A model generated the notes under the pieces. It did not search any database and was not told the DNA's origin. It saw only the letters and a program-made list of their open reading frames with translations. Source: Gordonia neofelifaecis NRRL B-59395 (GTDB lineage: Bacteria > Actinomycetota > Actinomycetes > Mycobacteriales > Mycobacteriaceae). Taken from it: a DNA stretch of 64,000 nt. Within the stretch, counting starts at the first letter, position 1, and every line of letters starts with the position of its first letter. This document shows, one piece after another, positions 32,804 through 42,872 of this stretch. Position numbers and translations under genes: made by a program. The stretch is taken from the NCBI RefSeq assembly GCF_000192435.1, contig NZ_AEUD01000009.1, positions 62,001 through 126,000 on the forward strand, in the 5' to 3' direction.

Positions 32804-33409
32804 ATGACCTCTACAGCACCCGAACCCGATGACCGACGTGAGACTCGCACCCGGCTGCTCGAGTCTGCGGCTGGTTTGTTCAGCCGGCAGGGCTACGGCG
32901 GCACGGGGATCAAGACCGTCCTCGCCGATGCCCAAGCGCCGTACGGCTCCCTCTACCATTTCTTTCCGGGCGGCAAGGAAGAGCTCGGCGCCGCCGCGCT
33001 GAAGTACGGCGCCGACAAGCACCGCGAGGACATCGAGCGTTTCCATCCGCCGGGCTCGGACGCGGTCGAGGCCACACGCATCTCGTTCGAGCACACGGCG
33101 GAGATCATGACCACCTCCGACTACACGCACGCGTGCCCGGTGGCGACAGTGGCGCTGGAGACATCGAGCACGCACGAGCGGCTCCGCGAGGCCGCGGCGA
33201 CGGCGTTCGCCTCGTGGATCGATGTGCTGCAGACCCGCTACGCAGAGGCCGGGATGTCCGATGAGGTGGCACACGAAGTGGCGATCCAGTGCTTCTGCCT
33301 GATGGAAGGCGCCCTGCTGCTGGCGAGGACATCCAAGTCGGTCGAACCGCTGCACGTCGCAGGTAGGGCGGCGGTAGGCCTGATCACCGACGCGCTCGCA
33401 GACAGCTGA
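32804..33409 (+). CDS. TetR-family regulator, LmrA/YxaF-type
   Basis: A 201-residue regulator. The DNA-binding domain covers residues 15-62 with the LmrA/YxaF signature GGTGIKTVLADAQAPYGSLYHFFPGGKEEL. The ligand domain has the typical THACPVATVALE block near residue 105. Relatives sense small lipophilic or aromatic molecules. Divergent from the Hsp90-like/TPR operon; a small inverted repeat AGAT-TG-ATCT at 32776-32785 lies upstream of its start. It may control that operon, itself, or both. Confidence 0.87.
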   Translation: MTSTAPEPDDRRETRTRLLESAAGLFSRQGYGGTGIKTVLADAQAPYGSLYHFFPGGKEELGAAALKYGADKHREDIERFHPPGSDAVEATRISFEHTAEIMTTSDYTHACPVATVALETSSTHERLREAAATAFASWIDVLQTRYAEAGMSDEVAHEVAIQCFCLMEGALLLARTSKSVEPLHVAGRAAVGLITDALADS

Positions 33410-33468
33410 TCAGCCGGGTGTGCGCTGCCGAGGGCACGAGCACGACCTTCGACTCATCGAGTTCTGCA

Positions 33469-33512
33469 CAGACGGCAGAACCCCCGTCCGGAGGCGGGGG
33501 TTCTGCCGTCTG
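33469..33512. terminator. perfect 18-bp hairpin between tetR and pntB
   Basis: Arms 33469-33486 and 33495-33512 pair perfectly with an 8-base loop. The loop-proximal part is C5G/CG5. It lies between the convergent TetR gene and pntB and should terminate both transcripts. Confidence 0.7.
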
Positions 33513-33534
33513 TCGTCGAACTTCGCCGCGTCGG

Positions 33535-34986
33535 CTACAGTGCCGCGATGATGTCCTCGACGCGATCCTTCGCGTCGCCGAACAGCATCTGCGTGTTGTC
33601 CCGGAAGAACAGCGGATTCTGGACACCGGCGTAACCGGCGGCCATCGAACGCTTGAAGACGATGACGTCCTTGGCGTTCCACACCTCGAGGACCGGCATG
33701 CCGGCGATCGGCGAGCCCGGATCCTCGGCAGCAGCCGGGTTGACCGTGTCATTGGCACCGATGACCAGCACCACGTCGGTCTCGGCGAGGTCGTCGTTGA
33801 TCTCGTCGAGCTCCAACACGATGTCGTACGGCACCTTGGCCTCGGCCAGCAGCACGTTCATGTGGCCGGGCAGACGACCGGCGACCGGGTGGATGCCGAA
33901 GCGGACGTCGATGCCCTTGGCGCGCAGCTTCGAGGTCAGATCGGCGACCGGGTACTGAGCCTGCGCCACGGCCATGCCGTAGCCCGGGGTGATGACGACC
34001 GACGACGCGCCGGCCAGGAGCTCGGCGGCCGCGTCGGCCTGGATCTCCCGATGCTCGCCGTAGTCGGTGTCGTCGGCCGGCCCCGCTTCGATGCCGAAGC
34101 CGCCGGCGATCACCGAGATGAACGAGCGGTTCATCGCCTTGCACATGATGTAGCTCAGGTACGCACCCGAGGAGCCGACCAGCGCACCGGTGACGATCAG
34201 GAGGTCGTTGCCGAGCAGGAAGCCCGAGGCGGCTGCGGCCCAACCGGAGTACGAGTTCAGCATCGAGATGACGACCGGCATGTCGCCGCCGCCGATCGAT
34301 GCGACCAGGTGCCAGCCGAGGAACAGCGCGAGCGCCGTGATGACCGCGAGCATGATGTACGACGCGGTCTGGTTGGCGTGCGTGTCCATCGCGACGTAGA
34401 AGCCGGTGAGGACGAAGAAGACCACCAGCGAGCCGACATTGATGAAGTTCTTGCCCGGCAGCATCAGCGGTGCAGACTTGATCTTGGCCGACAGCTTCAG
34501 GTTGGCGACGATCGAACCGGTCAGAGTGACCGCACCGATGAAGATGCCGATCGCGATCTCGGCCTCGTGGATGTTGGTCAGCGACCGGATGTTCTCCGGC
34601 AGGACGCCCGCGGCGTCGAAGCCCTCGATCGCACCGTTCCAGCCGATCAGCACGGCCGCCAGGCCGACGAACGAGTGCAGCAGCGCGATGAGCTCGGGCA
34701 TGCCCGTCATCTCGACGATCTTGGCGCGCCACAGACCGACCGCGGCACCGATGACGATCGCCGCGAACATCAGGACGATCGGGACCCACTTCAGGTCCAG
34801 CGAATCCAGGTCGAAGATGGTCTTCAGCACCAGGACGACGGTGGCGACCAGGGCGATCGCCATGCCGACGATGCCGTAGGTCAGGCCGCTCTTGGCCGAC
34901 TCATGCTTCGACAGCCCGGCCAGCGAGAGAATGAACAGCAGCGATGCGATGACATACGCCGCGACGGTGATTGCAGTGATACTCAT
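33535..34986 (-). CDS. pntB: NAD(P) transhydrogenase subunit beta
   Basis: A 483-residue membrane subunit that, with PntA, couples proton flow to hydride transfer from NADH to NADP+. About eight membrane segments fill residues 1-260 ([19 protein letters not shown], then [18 protein letters not shown]). The C-terminal NADP-binding domain III has [16 protein letters not shown] near 320 and [26 protein letters not shown] near 395. Length and motifs are normal. It starts 6 bases after the pntA stop, the usual operon order. Confidence 0.95.
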   Translation of the reverse strand: MSITAITVAAYVIASLLFILSLAGLSKHESAKSGLTYGIVGMAIALVATVVLVLKTIFDLDSLDLKWVPIVLMFAAIVIGAAVGLWRAKIVEMTGMPELIALLHSFVGLAAVLIGWNGAIEGFDAAGVLPENIRSLTNIHEAEIAIGIFIGAVTLTGSIVANLKLSAKIKSAPLMLPGKNFINVGSLVVFFVLTGFYVAMDTHANQTASYIMLAVITALALFLGWHLVASIGGGDMPVVISMLNSYSGWAAAASGFLLGNDLLIVTGALVGSSGAYLSYIMCKAMNRSFISVIAGGFGIEAGPADDTDYGEHREIQADAAAELLAGASSVVITPGYGMAVAQAQYPVADLTSKLRAKGIDVRFGIHPVAGRLPGHMNVLLAEAKVPYDIVLELDEINDDLAETDVVLVIGANDTVNPAAAEDPGSPIAGMPVLEVWNAKDVIVFKRSMAAGYAGVQNPLFFRDNTQMLFGDAKDRVEDIIAAL

Positions 34987-34992
34987 GAGACG

Positions 34993-36522
34993 TCATGCCC
35001 CCTTGCTGAACATGGCGAGCATGCGACGGGTCACCGCGAAGCCACCGAAGATGTTGATCGAGGCCACCAGGATCGCGATCGCCGACAGGACCTGAACGGT
35101 CACGTTGTCGGAGGCGATCTGCAGCAGCGCACCGACCACCACGACGCCCGAGATGGCGTTGGTGACCGACATCAGCGGCGTATGCAGCGCGTGCGCCACC
35201 TTGCCGATGACGTAGTAACCGATCACGATCGCCAGCATCAGCACGGTGAAGTGCTGCGGGATCGGCGGCGGCGAGAACGCCACGATCAGGCCGAAGATCA
35301 CGATGCCCACCAGGGACAGAGCGACCTTCTTGCTCGGAGACATCGGCTCCTTGGGCTCTTCGACGGGAGCGGGTGCGGCGGCGGCCTGCGGCGCCGCGGA
35401 CACCTGCACCGGCGGCGGGGGCCACATGCCGACGCCGTCCCGGGTCACCGTGATGCCGCGCTGGACGATGTCGTCCAGGTCGAGCGTCAGCTCCCCGTCC
35501 TTCTCCGGCGTCAGCAGCTTCAACAGGTTGACGATGTTGGTGCCGTACAGCTGCGAGGTCTGCGCGGCCAGGCGACCGGCCAGATCGGTGTAACCGAGGA
35601 TGGTCACGCCGTTCTCGGTAACGGTCTTCTCGTCGGCGACGGTGCCTGCGGCGTTACCGCCGTTGGCGGCCGCCATGTCGACGATCACCGAGCCGTTCTT
35701 CATTCCTGCGACGGTCTCGGGGCTCAGCAGCTTCGGCGCCGGGCGGCCCGGGATCAGCGCGGTCGTGATGACGATGTCGGCGGCGCGCGCCTCCTCGTCG
35801 TACATCGACGCGGTCGCCGCCTCCTGTTCGGCGGTCATCTCCTTGGCGTAGCCGTCCGCGGACTTCTCGGCCTCGAAGTCGACCTTGACGAACTCGGCGC
35901 CCATCGACTCGACCTGCTCGGCCACCTCGGGCCGGACGTCGAAGGCGCGGACGACCGCACCCATCGCCGAAGCGGCACCGATCGCGGCCAGACCGGCCAC
36001 ACCGGCACCGACCACGAAGACGCGGGCCGGCGGGATCTTGCCCGCAGCGGTCACCTGACCGGTGAACATCCGGCCGAACTCGTGAGCCGCCTCGACCACC
36101 GCGCGGTAACCCGCGACGTTGGCCATCGACGACAGCACGTCCATCGACTGCGCCCGCGAGATACGCGGCACCGCATCCATCGCGAGCGCCGTGACGCCCG
36201 CGTTCTGCAGCTTCTCGAGCAGTTCCGGATTGCGGCCCGGAGCCATCATCGAGATCAGCACGGCGCCGCGGCGCATGCGCGCGATCTCATCGTCCGTCGG
36301 GGCGTTGACCTTGACGACCACATCGGCCGCCCACACCTGGTCGGCCGAGCCGACGCGGGTGCCCGCATCCGCGAACGCCGTGTCCGGCTGCTCGGCGCGC
36401 GCACCGGCGCCCGCTTCGACGATCACGTCGTAGCCGAGCTGCTGCAGCTGCGCCACCGTCTTGGCGGTCGCGGCGACGAGGGTCTCGCCTGCCTTTGATT
36501 CCCGGGGGATACCGATCAGCAT
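34993..36522 (-). CDS. pntA: NAD(P) transhydrogenase subunit alpha (fused alpha1-alpha2)
   Basis: A 509-residue protein. The N-terminal NAD(H)-binding domain (residues 1-370) starts [20 protein letters not shown] and has the Rossmann block [22 protein letters not shown] near 170. A Pro/Ala-rich linker near 385-415 leads to a C-terminal membrane domain with three to four helices ([20 protein letters not shown] onward). In many actinobacteria these halves are separate PntAA and PntAB; here they are one chain. ATG at 36522 has GAGAGG upstream and is preferred over the longer frame. The 248-bp gap upstream should hold the operon promoter; I saw no clear operator in it. Confidence 0.94.
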   Translation of the reverse strand: MLIGIPRESKAGETLVAATAKTVAQLQQLGYDVIVEAGAGARAEQPDTAFADAGTRVGSADQVWAADVVVKVNAPTDDEIARMRRGAVLISMMAPGRNPELLEKLQNAGVTALAMDAVPRISRAQSMDVLSSMANVAGYRAVVEAAHEFGRMFTGQVTAAGKIPPARVFVVGAGVAGLAAIGAASAMGAVVRAFDVRPEVAEQVESMGAEFVKVDFEAEKSADGYAKEMTAEQEAATASMYDEEARAADIVITTALIPGRPAPKLLSPETVAGMKNGSVIVDMAAANGGNAAGTVADEKTVTENGVTILGYTDLAGRLAAQTSQLYGTNIVNLLKLLTPEKDGELTLDLDDIVQRGITVTRDGVGMWPPPPVQVSAAPQAAAAPAPVEEPKEPMSPSKKVALSLVGIVIFGLIVAFSPPPIPQHFTVLMLAIVIGYYVIGKVAHALHTPLMSVTNAISGVVVVGALLQIASDNVTVQVLSAIAILVASINIFGGFAVTRRMLAMFSKGA

Positions 36523-36770
36523 TTCACTGCCTCTCCCACACTCATATTCAGCTTCACCTTGTCTTACAGAACATGGCGCTCGAAGATTCGACCCCACGCT
36601 GAAGACGACAGGCGGCAGCCCAACGGGATGTACGGGCGTCTAAGCCTGCGCCGGCCAGTGCTTCATCGAACTCGCGCGACACGCCGCAGGAAGTCCGCGG
36701 ACCGACCCTGCTGATGGAAAACGTGGCATGAACTTAGCACGGCCTGTCTAGTGGTCCAGGAGACGGTTAG

Positions 36771-38264
36771 CTAGGTCACTTTCCCTGCGATGGCTTCATT
36801 TCGGACGCGCGCCGATCGCGCGGCGTGACGACCTGCACGGCGTCCGAAGTAGGACCCCTCGCCCAGCTGGGTGCCGCTGGCGTAGCCCTTTCCGTCCTGC
36901 GCGAGGTTCGCCGCGCAGGCGCCCGCGGCGTACAGACCAGCGATGACCGAACCCGCCTCGGACAGCACCTGACCGTCGACCGACGTAGCCATGCCTCCGA
37001 CGGTGAATCCGGCGTAAAGCGCCTTGCCAAGGCTCATGTCGAACGCTGCCCACGGCCCGTTGTCCTGGGCCGCGAGGAACTCGGCGCTCTTGTGGAAGTC
37101 GGGGTCCTCGCCCTTGGCCGCGTACTCGTTGTACCGGTCGAGCGTCGCCTGCAGGGTGTCGCGGTCGAGCCCGAGCCCGTCGGCCATCTCCGCGACCGTC
37201 TCCCAGCCGTCGATGAACGGCGCAAGCGGGAACTCGGGACGCTCCATGTGCGCCTCGTCGACGATGAGGTAGGCGGCGCGATCGGTCTGGTCCATCACGA
37301 ATCCCGACGTGCGGGAGTGATAAGAATCCTCCGCGACGAAGCGCTTCGCCTCCTTGTTCACCACCAAACCGGTCAGCAGAACCGACGGCGGATACACCGG
37401 CGCGGTGATGAACGCCTGATCCATGTGCTTGAGTCCGGCACCCACCGAGGCGCCCATCCGGATGCCGAGCCCGTCGTCGTAGGTGCTGCCGAGGGTGAAC
37501 GGCTTCTCGGCGAGCTGCGGAACGTACTCGGCGACCATGTCGGGGTTCATGACGAAGCCACCCGCCGCGATCACCACCGATGAGGCGCGGATGAATCCCT
37601 CCTCCTTGCCCGCCTTCCACGACGCGCCGACCACATCGCCGTCTCGATCCACGACGAGTCGCCGGGCCCCGACCTCGTACCGGATCGGTACGTTCAGCTC
37701 GCCGAGCCGCTTCACCAGGAGTTCGATCACCATGCCCGCGCCGCCGGTGTCGCCGGGCACCGGGACCTTGTGTCCGCGGGGCGCCGGAACGGCCTGCTCC
37801 TTGAACGGCCACACCTTCTCGTTGCCGGTGAACATGAGGCCCTGCGTCTGCGGCTGGATGACCGCCTTCTCCGGGTAGTAGGAGCGTTCGAACTGAAAGC
37901 CCAGCGACTCGAGCCAGTCGAAGTGCTCGACGCTGTCGTCGCAGTAGGCCTTGATCTTCTCCGGCTCGGGCTCCAGCGACACCGCGGTGATGTACTTGGC
38001 CATCTCCTCGGCACTGTCGGCGTGGCCGGTCGCCTGCTGGACTGCCGTTCCGCCACCGAGATAGAAGTGTCCGCCGGCCATGCAGGTGGTCCCGCCCGCT
38101 GCGGCCGACCGCTCGAGCACCAGCACCGAGGCGCCCGCGGCCGCCGCTTCGACCGCCGCGCAGCAGCCGCCGATTCCGGCGCCGATCACCAGGACGTCGA
38201 CGGTGTCGCTGTACTCGGCGATGTCGGAGGCATTGACAATTTCGGGGAGGTCGAGTCCGCTCAT
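36771..38264 (-). CDS. FAD-dependent oxidoreductase, fumarate-reductase/KstD-like flavoprotein
   Basis: A 497-residue flavoprotein of the succinate-dehydrogenase/3-ketosteroid-dehydrogenase superfamily. The FAD dinucleotide motif DVLVIGAGIGGCCAAVEAAAAGASVLVLER lies near residues 24-52, followed by AAAGGTTCMAGGHFYLGGGT; the C-terminal FAD block is GLYAAGACAANLAQDGKGYASG. Such enzymes introduce a double bond next to a ketone or reduce enones. It is the last gene of a unit with a cyclase and a FadD, headed by a palindrome shared with three other units, so it probably serves the same catabolic pathway. The substrate is unknown. Confidence 0.85.
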   Translation of the reverse strand: MSGLDLPEIVNASDIAEYSDTVDVLVIGAGIGGCCAAVEAAAAGASVLVLERSAAAGGTTCMAGGHFYLGGGTAVQQATGHADSAEEMAKYITAVSLEPEPEKIKAYCDDSVEHFDWLESLGFQFERSYYPEKAVIQPQTQGLMFTGNEKVWPFKEQAVPAPRGHKVPVPGDTGGAGMVIELLVKRLGELNVPIRYEVGARRLVVDRDGDVVGASWKAGKEEGFIRASSVVIAAGGFVMNPDMVAEYVPQLAEKPFTLGSTYDDGLGIRMGASVGAGLKHMDQAFITAPVYPPSVLLTGLVVNKEAKRFVAEDSYHSRTSGFVMDQTDRAAYLIVDEAHMERPEFPLAPFIDGWETVAEMADGLGLDRDTLQATLDRYNEYAAKGEDPDFHKSAEFLAAQDNGPWAAFDMSLGKALYAGFTVGGMATSVDGQVLSEAGSVIAGLYAAGACAANLAQDGKGYASGTQLGEGSYFGRRAGRHAARSARVRNEAIAGKVT

Positions 38265-38296
38265 GGGGACAGACTAGACCAGAAGTAGAACGTGTT

Positions 38297-39892
38297 CTAG
38301 ATGGATGGCCTCGTGTCGATCGCCCGCAGCTCCGACTTCTGGATCTTCCCGGTCGCCGTCTTCGGCAGTTCTCCGAAGACGATGGCGGCCGGCACCTTGA
38401 AGTGGGCGATGCGATCGCGCAGCCAGTCGATCAGCTCGTGGTCGGACACGACCGCCCCGTCCCGCAGCGCGACGTGGGCAACCGGCACCTCTCCCCACTT
38501 CGGGTGCGCTCGCGCGACCACGGCCGACTCCCGCACCGCCGGATGGTCGGCCAGCGCGTTCTCGACCTCGATCGACGAGATGTTCTCGCCGCCGCTGATG
38601 ATGACGTCCTTGATCCGGTCCCGGATCTCGATGTAGCCGTCGGGATGACGAACGGCCGCGTCGCCGGTGTGCAGCCAGCCTCCCGCGAACGCCCGCGCCG
38701 TCGCCTCGAGATCGTCGAGATAGTGCGAGATCACCGTGTTGGAGCGGATAGCCAGCTCCCCGGGGGTCTCGCCGTCCGCGGGCACGTCTCGCAGGTCGCC
38801 CGTCACCACCCGCGCCGACTCGACGCTGAGGGTGCGGACGCCCTGCCGTGACACCTTGCGAGCGAGCGCGGACGCGTCCAGCTCGGCCCACTCCGGCCGG
38901 AGTTCGCACACCAATGACGGTCCGTACGTCTCGGTCATGCCGTAGAGGTGGACGATCTCGACGCCGATCTCGCGCATCTCGGCGATGGCCGCGGGAGTCG
39001 GCGGCGCGCCCCCCACCGCGAAGGTCACCTCGGCGCCGAGCTCCGCAGTTCGCCTCCGGCTCGCCTCGACCAGTCCGTTGAGCACGACGGGCGCCCCACA
39101 CAGATGCGTCACGTCGTATCTGCCGATCAGATCCAGCACTCGATCCGGATCGACCTTGCGCAGCGCGACGTGCCGAGCACCCACGGCGGTGACCGCCCAG
39201 GTGAAGCACCATCCGCTGCAATGGAACATCGGCAGCGTCCACAGGTATGTGGAGTCGGCGCGGAGATTCATCGCCACCACCTGACTCATCGCGTTCAGAT
39301 AGCAGCCGCGATGGGTGTAGACAGCACCCTTGGGCCCGGCGGTGGTGCCCGAGGTGAAATTGATCGCCAGCGGCGCGCGCTCGTCGTCGGGCAGACGCAA
39401 CGGCACCGCCTGCGCCGCCGCGAGCCAGGCCTCGTACCCGTCGGGCCGGTCGGCGACGGTCACGACGCAGCGAAGTCCGTCGATTCCGGCGATCACCGGT
39501 TCGACGCGGTCGGCGAGCGCCTCGTCGACGATCAGCACCCGCACGTCCGATCGCCGCAGCAGATCGGCGTACTCCGCGAGCGACAGTCGGGTGTTGAGCG
39601 CCACCAGCACGGCGCCGGCCCCGGGCACGCCGTAGTGTGCCTCCAGAAGCGGCGCGTCGTTCGGCGCCAGAACGGCCACGCGCTCGCCGTCCCGCACCCC
39701 GGCGGCGCGCAGGGCGCCCGCCAGCCGCTCGGCGCGGTCCAGGAGATCGGCCCAGGTGAGCACCCGACCGGAGTCGGTGACGAGTGCCTCGTCGTCCCCC
39801 TTGATCTCCGCCATGCGGAGCAGGAAGCTGAGCGGACTCAGTGGGACGTCGTTGGCCTGCGGCTCGCCCGCCTGCCGGTTCGTCTGTCGCAT
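38297..39892 (-). CDS. acyl-CoA synthetase (AMP-forming), FadD-type
   Basis: A 531-residue ANL-superfamily enzyme that activates a carboxylic acid to its CoA thioester through an acyl-AMP. The P-loop is INFTSGTTAGPKGA near residue 177, the A5 block HLYGMTETYGP near 310, the hinge Asp region HTGDAAVRHPDGYIEIRDRIKDVIISGGENIS near 415, and the catalytic C-terminal Lys is in KTATGKIQK near 515. ATG has GGAAGGGA upstream. It lies 16 bases after the cyclase gene and 32 bases before the flavoprotein gene, forming one operon. Substrate specificity is not readable. Confidence 0.92.
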   Translation of the reverse strand: MRQTNRQAGEPQANDVPLSPLSFLLRMAEIKGDDEALVTDSGRVLTWADLLDRAERLAGALRAAGVRDGERVAVLAPNDAPLLEAHYGVPGAGAVLVALNTRLSLAEYADLLRRSDVRVLIVDEALADRVEPVIAGIDGLRCVVTVADRPDGYEAWLAAAQAVPLRLPDDERAPLAINFTSGTTAGPKGAVYTHRGCYLNAMSQVVAMNLRADSTYLWTLPMFHCSGWCFTWAVTAVGARHVALRKVDPDRVLDLIGRYDVTHLCGAPVVLNGLVEASRRRTAELGAEVTFAVGGAPPTPAAIAEMREIGVEIVHLYGMTETYGPSLVCELRPEWAELDASALARKVSRQGVRTLSVESARVVTGDLRDVPADGETPGELAIRSNTVISHYLDDLEATARAFAGGWLHTGDAAVRHPDGYIEIRDRIKDVIISGGENISSIEVENALADHPAVRESAVVARAHPKWGEVPVAHVALRDGAVVSDHELIDWLRDRIAHFKVPAAIVFGELPKTATGKIQKSELRAIDTRPSI

Positions 39893-39908
39893 CGATCGAT
39901 TCCCTTCC

Positions 39909-40772
39909 TCAGACGACGGCGATCGGCCGGATCGGCGACCCGGTCCCGCCGCGGATCGTCAACGGCAGTGCGACGAACAGGAACGTCGATACCGAGTCCG
40001 ACGCCAGCTCTTCGCAGTTCACCCATTCGAGGATGTGGATGCCGCATTCCTTCAACAGGTGCAGGTGCGCCGGCAGCGGATTGCCCGGCACCCGGGAGGG
40101 CCGGACCTCGAACGACATCGTGTCCGCACCCGTATGTGCGACGCCCCGCGCCGACAGCCACCGCGCACCGTCCAGGTCCACTCCGCTACCGGCGCACTCG
40201 CGCGCGATCCGGTCGACGTCCGGCCAGTACCGCATCTGGCCGGTGCGGACCAGGACGATGTCGCCCGCCCCCACGGTCACACCTGCTGCATCCGCGGCTC
40301 CGGCCAGATGCTCCGCACCGATAGCGAAGCCCGGCGGGAGCACATCCAGCCCGAGGAAACCGGGGATGTCGAGCAGCACGCCGCGGCCGATGATCGGCGG
40401 CAGCTCCGCCGCATCGGCTCGCAGCGGCCCGTGATCACCGACCGCATCGGATGCCGAGGTTCCGCCGTTCCACTCGTCCCGAGTCCCGCCGGTGACGTGG
40501 CTGAGCGCGTCGATGTGTGTGCCGGTGTGCAGGCTTCCGGAGATCAGCTCGGAGACGTACCCGAACTCGACGTCGTTGGGCGAGCCGTCGAAGGGGAATC
40601 GCCCCTCGACGCGCTCGCCGGCCGGCGAGTTGTACGTCACCACCTCGAACCGCGGGTATCCGTCGAAGTTCGGCATGTGTCGCCACCAGCCGGACGACAG
40701 GTCGTACATGCGCCCTGCTTCTGCCAGCTGCAGACACCTCAGCAAGTCGGTCGGCCCCGAGTTCGCGGTCAT
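39909..40772 (-). CDS. cyclase-family metal hydrolase (kynurenine-formamidase/isatin-hydrolase type)
   Basis: A 287-residue member of the cyclase family of Mn/Zn-dependent amide or ring hydrolases. The metal motif H-x-G-T-H-x-D-x3-H is complete (SLHTGTHIDALSHV near residue 85), as is the later GDIVLVRTGQ block. Such enzymes open cyclic amides, imides or enol-type rings. ATG at 40772 is preferred because GGAGAGG lies 9 bases upstream; the ATG at 40781 has that RBS almost touching it. First gene of the cyclase-fadD-flavoprotein operon, 52 bases after palindrome site 1. A second, divergent cyclase gene lies in the same island at 50207. Confidence 0.87.
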   Translation of the reverse strand: MTANSGPTDLLRCLQLAEAGRMYDLSSGWWRHMPNFDGYPRFEVVTYNSPAGERVEGRFPFDGSPNDVEFGYVSELISGSLHTGTHIDALSHVTGGTRDEWNGGTSASDAVGDHGPLRADAAELPPIIGRGVLLDIPGFLGLDVLPPGFAIGAEHLAGAADAAGVTVGAGDIVLVRTGQMRYWPDVDRIARECAGSGVDLDGARWLSARGVAHTGADTMSFEVRPSRVPGNPLPAHLHLLKECGIHILEWVNCEELASDSVSTFLFVALPLTIRGGTGSPIRPIAVV

Positions 40773-40824
40773 GGTCGGCATCCTCTCCGTCCACCGAGCG
40801 GCATCGCCCGATCGTTGTCCCAAA

Positions 40825-40838
40825 TTAAGTACACTTAA
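40825..40838. promoter_or_regulatory. island operator site 1 (upstream of the cyclase-fadD operon)
   Basis: TTAAGT-AC-ACTTAA, a perfect 6-bp inverted repeat around AC. It is the best of four copies of this motif in the 36.7-51.7 kb island. It lies 53-66 bases upstream of the cyclase start. It contains the GT-N2-AC core of FadR-type GntR operators. Confidence 0.65.
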
Positions 40839-40934
40839 CTAACTCCCGCCTGTCGCGAATCCGGCGCGTCACTCGCTCGACGACTTCGATACTCGGAAAT
40901 AAGACGTCTCAATTCCGGCATGCCGTCGCCTCCA

Positions 40935-40948
40935 TTGAGTACACTGAA
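40935..40948. promoter_or_regulatory. island operator site 2 (upstream of the GntR gene)
   Basis: TTGAGTACACTGAA, with 12 of 14 bases identical to site 1, lies 29-42 bases upstream of the regulator start at 40977. With site 1 in the same divergent gap it suits autoregulation and joint control of the cyclase operon. Confidence 0.6.
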
Positions 40949-40976
40949 ACGGTTGCCATGCACTATGCTCTCCGGA

Positions 40977-41726
40977 ATGGCGGGTGAAGAACATGCCGGT
41001 GCCGGAACTACGACGCGCGGCAAACAGCGGATGGCGGAGACGGTCGCCGACCGGATCGAGCAGGACATCCTGGCGCAGGGCTGGGATACCGGTTCGATCC
41101 TGGGCTCCGAGGCTCAGCTGATCGAACGTTACGGTGTCAGCCGCGCAGTGTTCCGCGAGGCCGTCCGGCTGGTCGAGCACCATCAGATGGCGCGGATGCG
41201 TCGGGGCCCCGGCGGCGGGCTCGTCGTCACCGAACCCGATCCGGGCGCCGTGCGGCAGGCGGCGCGTGTGTACCTGCGACGGGCCGACGTCACCCGGCAG
41301 CAGTTGTTCGACGCGCGCGCCGCCCTCGAACTGGCCGGCGTGGTCACCGCGACCGAGCAGCTCACCGAGGACGGAATCGCGCAACTCACCGAAGCCCTCC
41401 GCGTCGAGGCCGAGCTGGTGGAGCAGGGTGTCACGACCGGCCACGCCCGCAACGTCCACAGCGTGATCGCGGACATGACCGGCAACCCCGCGATCAGCCT
41501 GTTCATCGAAGTGCTCGCCCAGCTCGACGAGGACATGGTCCAGCAGGGCTGGATCTCGCGCGATGATCCGACCGACCGCGCCGCGCTCGCCGAGGCATCG
41601 CACGCCGCGCACGAGGCGATCGTGGCGGCGATCGTGGCCGGCGACGCCCCACTGGCCCAGCATCGGATGCGCAGGCACCTGCAGGCCATCGCGGACCTCC
41701 TCACCGACGACGTTCGCGCCGACTGA
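40977..41726 (+). CDS. GntR-family regulator (FadR subfamily, FCD domain), likely controller of the island
   Basis: A 249-residue regulator. The winged helix covers about residues 18-85 (GSILGSEAQLIERYGVSRAVFREAVRLVEHHQMARMRRGPGGGLVV). The FCD ligand domain covers 105-235, with metal-site candidates Asp in LFDARAALE and His in HSVIADMTGNPAI, HAAHEAIVAAI and HRMRRHLQAI. FCD regulators bind small carboxylates or CoA esters. The short palindromes at four promoters of the surrounding genes, including its own, have the GT-N2-AC core expected for this family. ATG at 40977 is chosen; ATG at 40965 is possible, and neither has a strong RBS. Confidence 0.85.
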   Translation: MAGEEHAGAGTTTRGKQRMAETVADRIEQDILAQGWDTGSILGSEAQLIERYGVSRAVFREAVRLVEHHQMARMRRGPGGGLVVTEPDPGAVRQAARVYLRRADVTRQQLFDARAALELAGVVTATEQLTEDGIAQLTEALRVEAELVEQGVTTGHARNVHSVIADMTGNPAISLFIEVLAQLDEDMVQQGWISRDDPTDRAALAEASHAAHEAIVAAIVAGDAPLAQHRMRRHLQAIADLLTDDVRAD

Positions 41727-41746
41727 TCGGCCCGCCGGGCATGGGG

Positions 41747-42871
41747 TCATCCCGCCGCCTCCAGACCGAGTGCCCGGCGCGCGATCAGTCCGCGCATCAC
41801 CTCGGAGGTGCCGCCGCCGATGGTCTCCAGAATTGCCTGACGCCAGAGGAATTCGACGTCGGTGCCGGACACCAGCGCCTCGGGCGAACCGAACTCCATG
41901 GCGGCCCGGCCGATGTCCTGGCAGGCCAGAGTCCCGGCCAGCTTGTGGTAGGCCGCTGCGACCGCCGACGGCTCCCCGGCGTCGATCTCGTCGAGCAGCG
42001 CCAGCGACAGCGCCTGCACCTCCAGTACCTTCGATCCCAGTTCTGCCAATCGCTGCCGCACTGAGGGCTGCTCGTCGAGCCCCACGGCGTGCACCCAGGC
42101 GATCAGATCCTCGAGATCGCGTCGGACGCGCTTGGGCGGAAACTGTACGTGGCGTTCCACGGCGAGCGCTGAGCTCACCACCTCCCAGCCACGGTTCTCC
42201 GCACCGACGCGGTTCGCGGCGGGCACTTCGACACCGTCGAAACGCACCTCGTTGAGGCGGCCGCCGTCGAATGTCGGGATGGGTGAGACGGTAACGCCGG
42301 GGGTGTCGAGCGGAACGATGAACACGCTGAGCCCCCTGGACCGGTCGCTGAGCTCCCCGGTCCGTGCCAGCAGCCAGACGTCGTCGGCCCAGTGGGCGTT
42401 CGACGTCCAGCACTTGGCTCCGTCGATCCGGTACCGGTCGTCCTGCACGACGGCACGGGTCCGGACCCCGCCGAGATCCGACCCGGCCTCCGGCTCGGAG
42501 TAGCCGAGACAGAAGTTGCGGGTCCCCGCCCGCAGGGCAGGGAGGAATCGCTCGATCTGGTCCGGGGAGCCGTGTGCCATGAGCGCCTTCGCCACCAGAC
42601 CGGAACCCATCGGCGGGCGCGCCACCCGGGCGTAGGCCATCTCGTCCCACAGGATGAACTCGTACACCGGCGGCAGCCCCGCGCCGCCGAACTCCGTCGG
42701 CCACGACAGCGACAGCCAGCCCCGCGCCCCCAGCTCCCGATAGACCTCCTTCAGCGTCCGCCACGCGTCGACGCCCCGATGGAAGTAGCCGTCCGAGCCG
42801 CGGTAGTCGTCGAGAAAGGCCAGGACCTCCCGGCGGAAGTCCTGTGCCTCGGCGGAGAATCCGAAGTCCAT
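41747..42871 (-). CDS. acyl-CoA dehydrogenase (FadE), full length
   Basis: A 374-residue acyl-CoA dehydrogenase. The FAD/substrate blocks are LGYSEPEAGSDLGGVRTRA near residue 125 and YRIDGAKCWTSNAHWADD near 150. The C-terminus ends ILETIGGGTSEVMRGLIARRALGL, the FadE subtype in which the usual YEG Glu is replaced by Gly, often seen in subunits of heteromeric enzymes. Last gene of the five-gene operon, 1 base after the crotonase stop, with GGAGAAG as RBS. A short partner subunit is encoded upstream in the operon. Confidence 0.9.
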   Translation of the reverse strand: MDFGFSAEAQDFRREVLAFLDDYRGSDGYFHRGVDAWRTLKEVYRELGARGWLSLSWPTEFGGAGLPPVYEFILWDEMAYARVARPPMGSGLVAKALMAHGSPDQIERFLPALRAGTRNFCLGYSEPEAGSDLGGVRTRAVVQDDRYRIDGAKCWTSNAHWADDVWLLARTGELSDRSRGLSVFIVPLDTPGVTVSPIPTFDGGRLNEVRFDGVEVPAANRVGAENRGWEVVSSALAVERHVQFPPKRVRRDLEDLIAWVHAVGLDEQPSVRQRLAELGSKVLEVQALSLALLDEIDAGEPSAVAAAYHKLAGTLACQDIGRAAMEFGSPEALVSGTDVEFLWRQAILETIGGGTSEVMRGLIARRALGLEAAG

Positions 42872-42872
42872 C

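Noticed and set aside
33418-36498. A 1026-codon frame opposite pntB and pntA
   Set aside because: Antisense shadow of well-conserved genes; no RBS, no domain.
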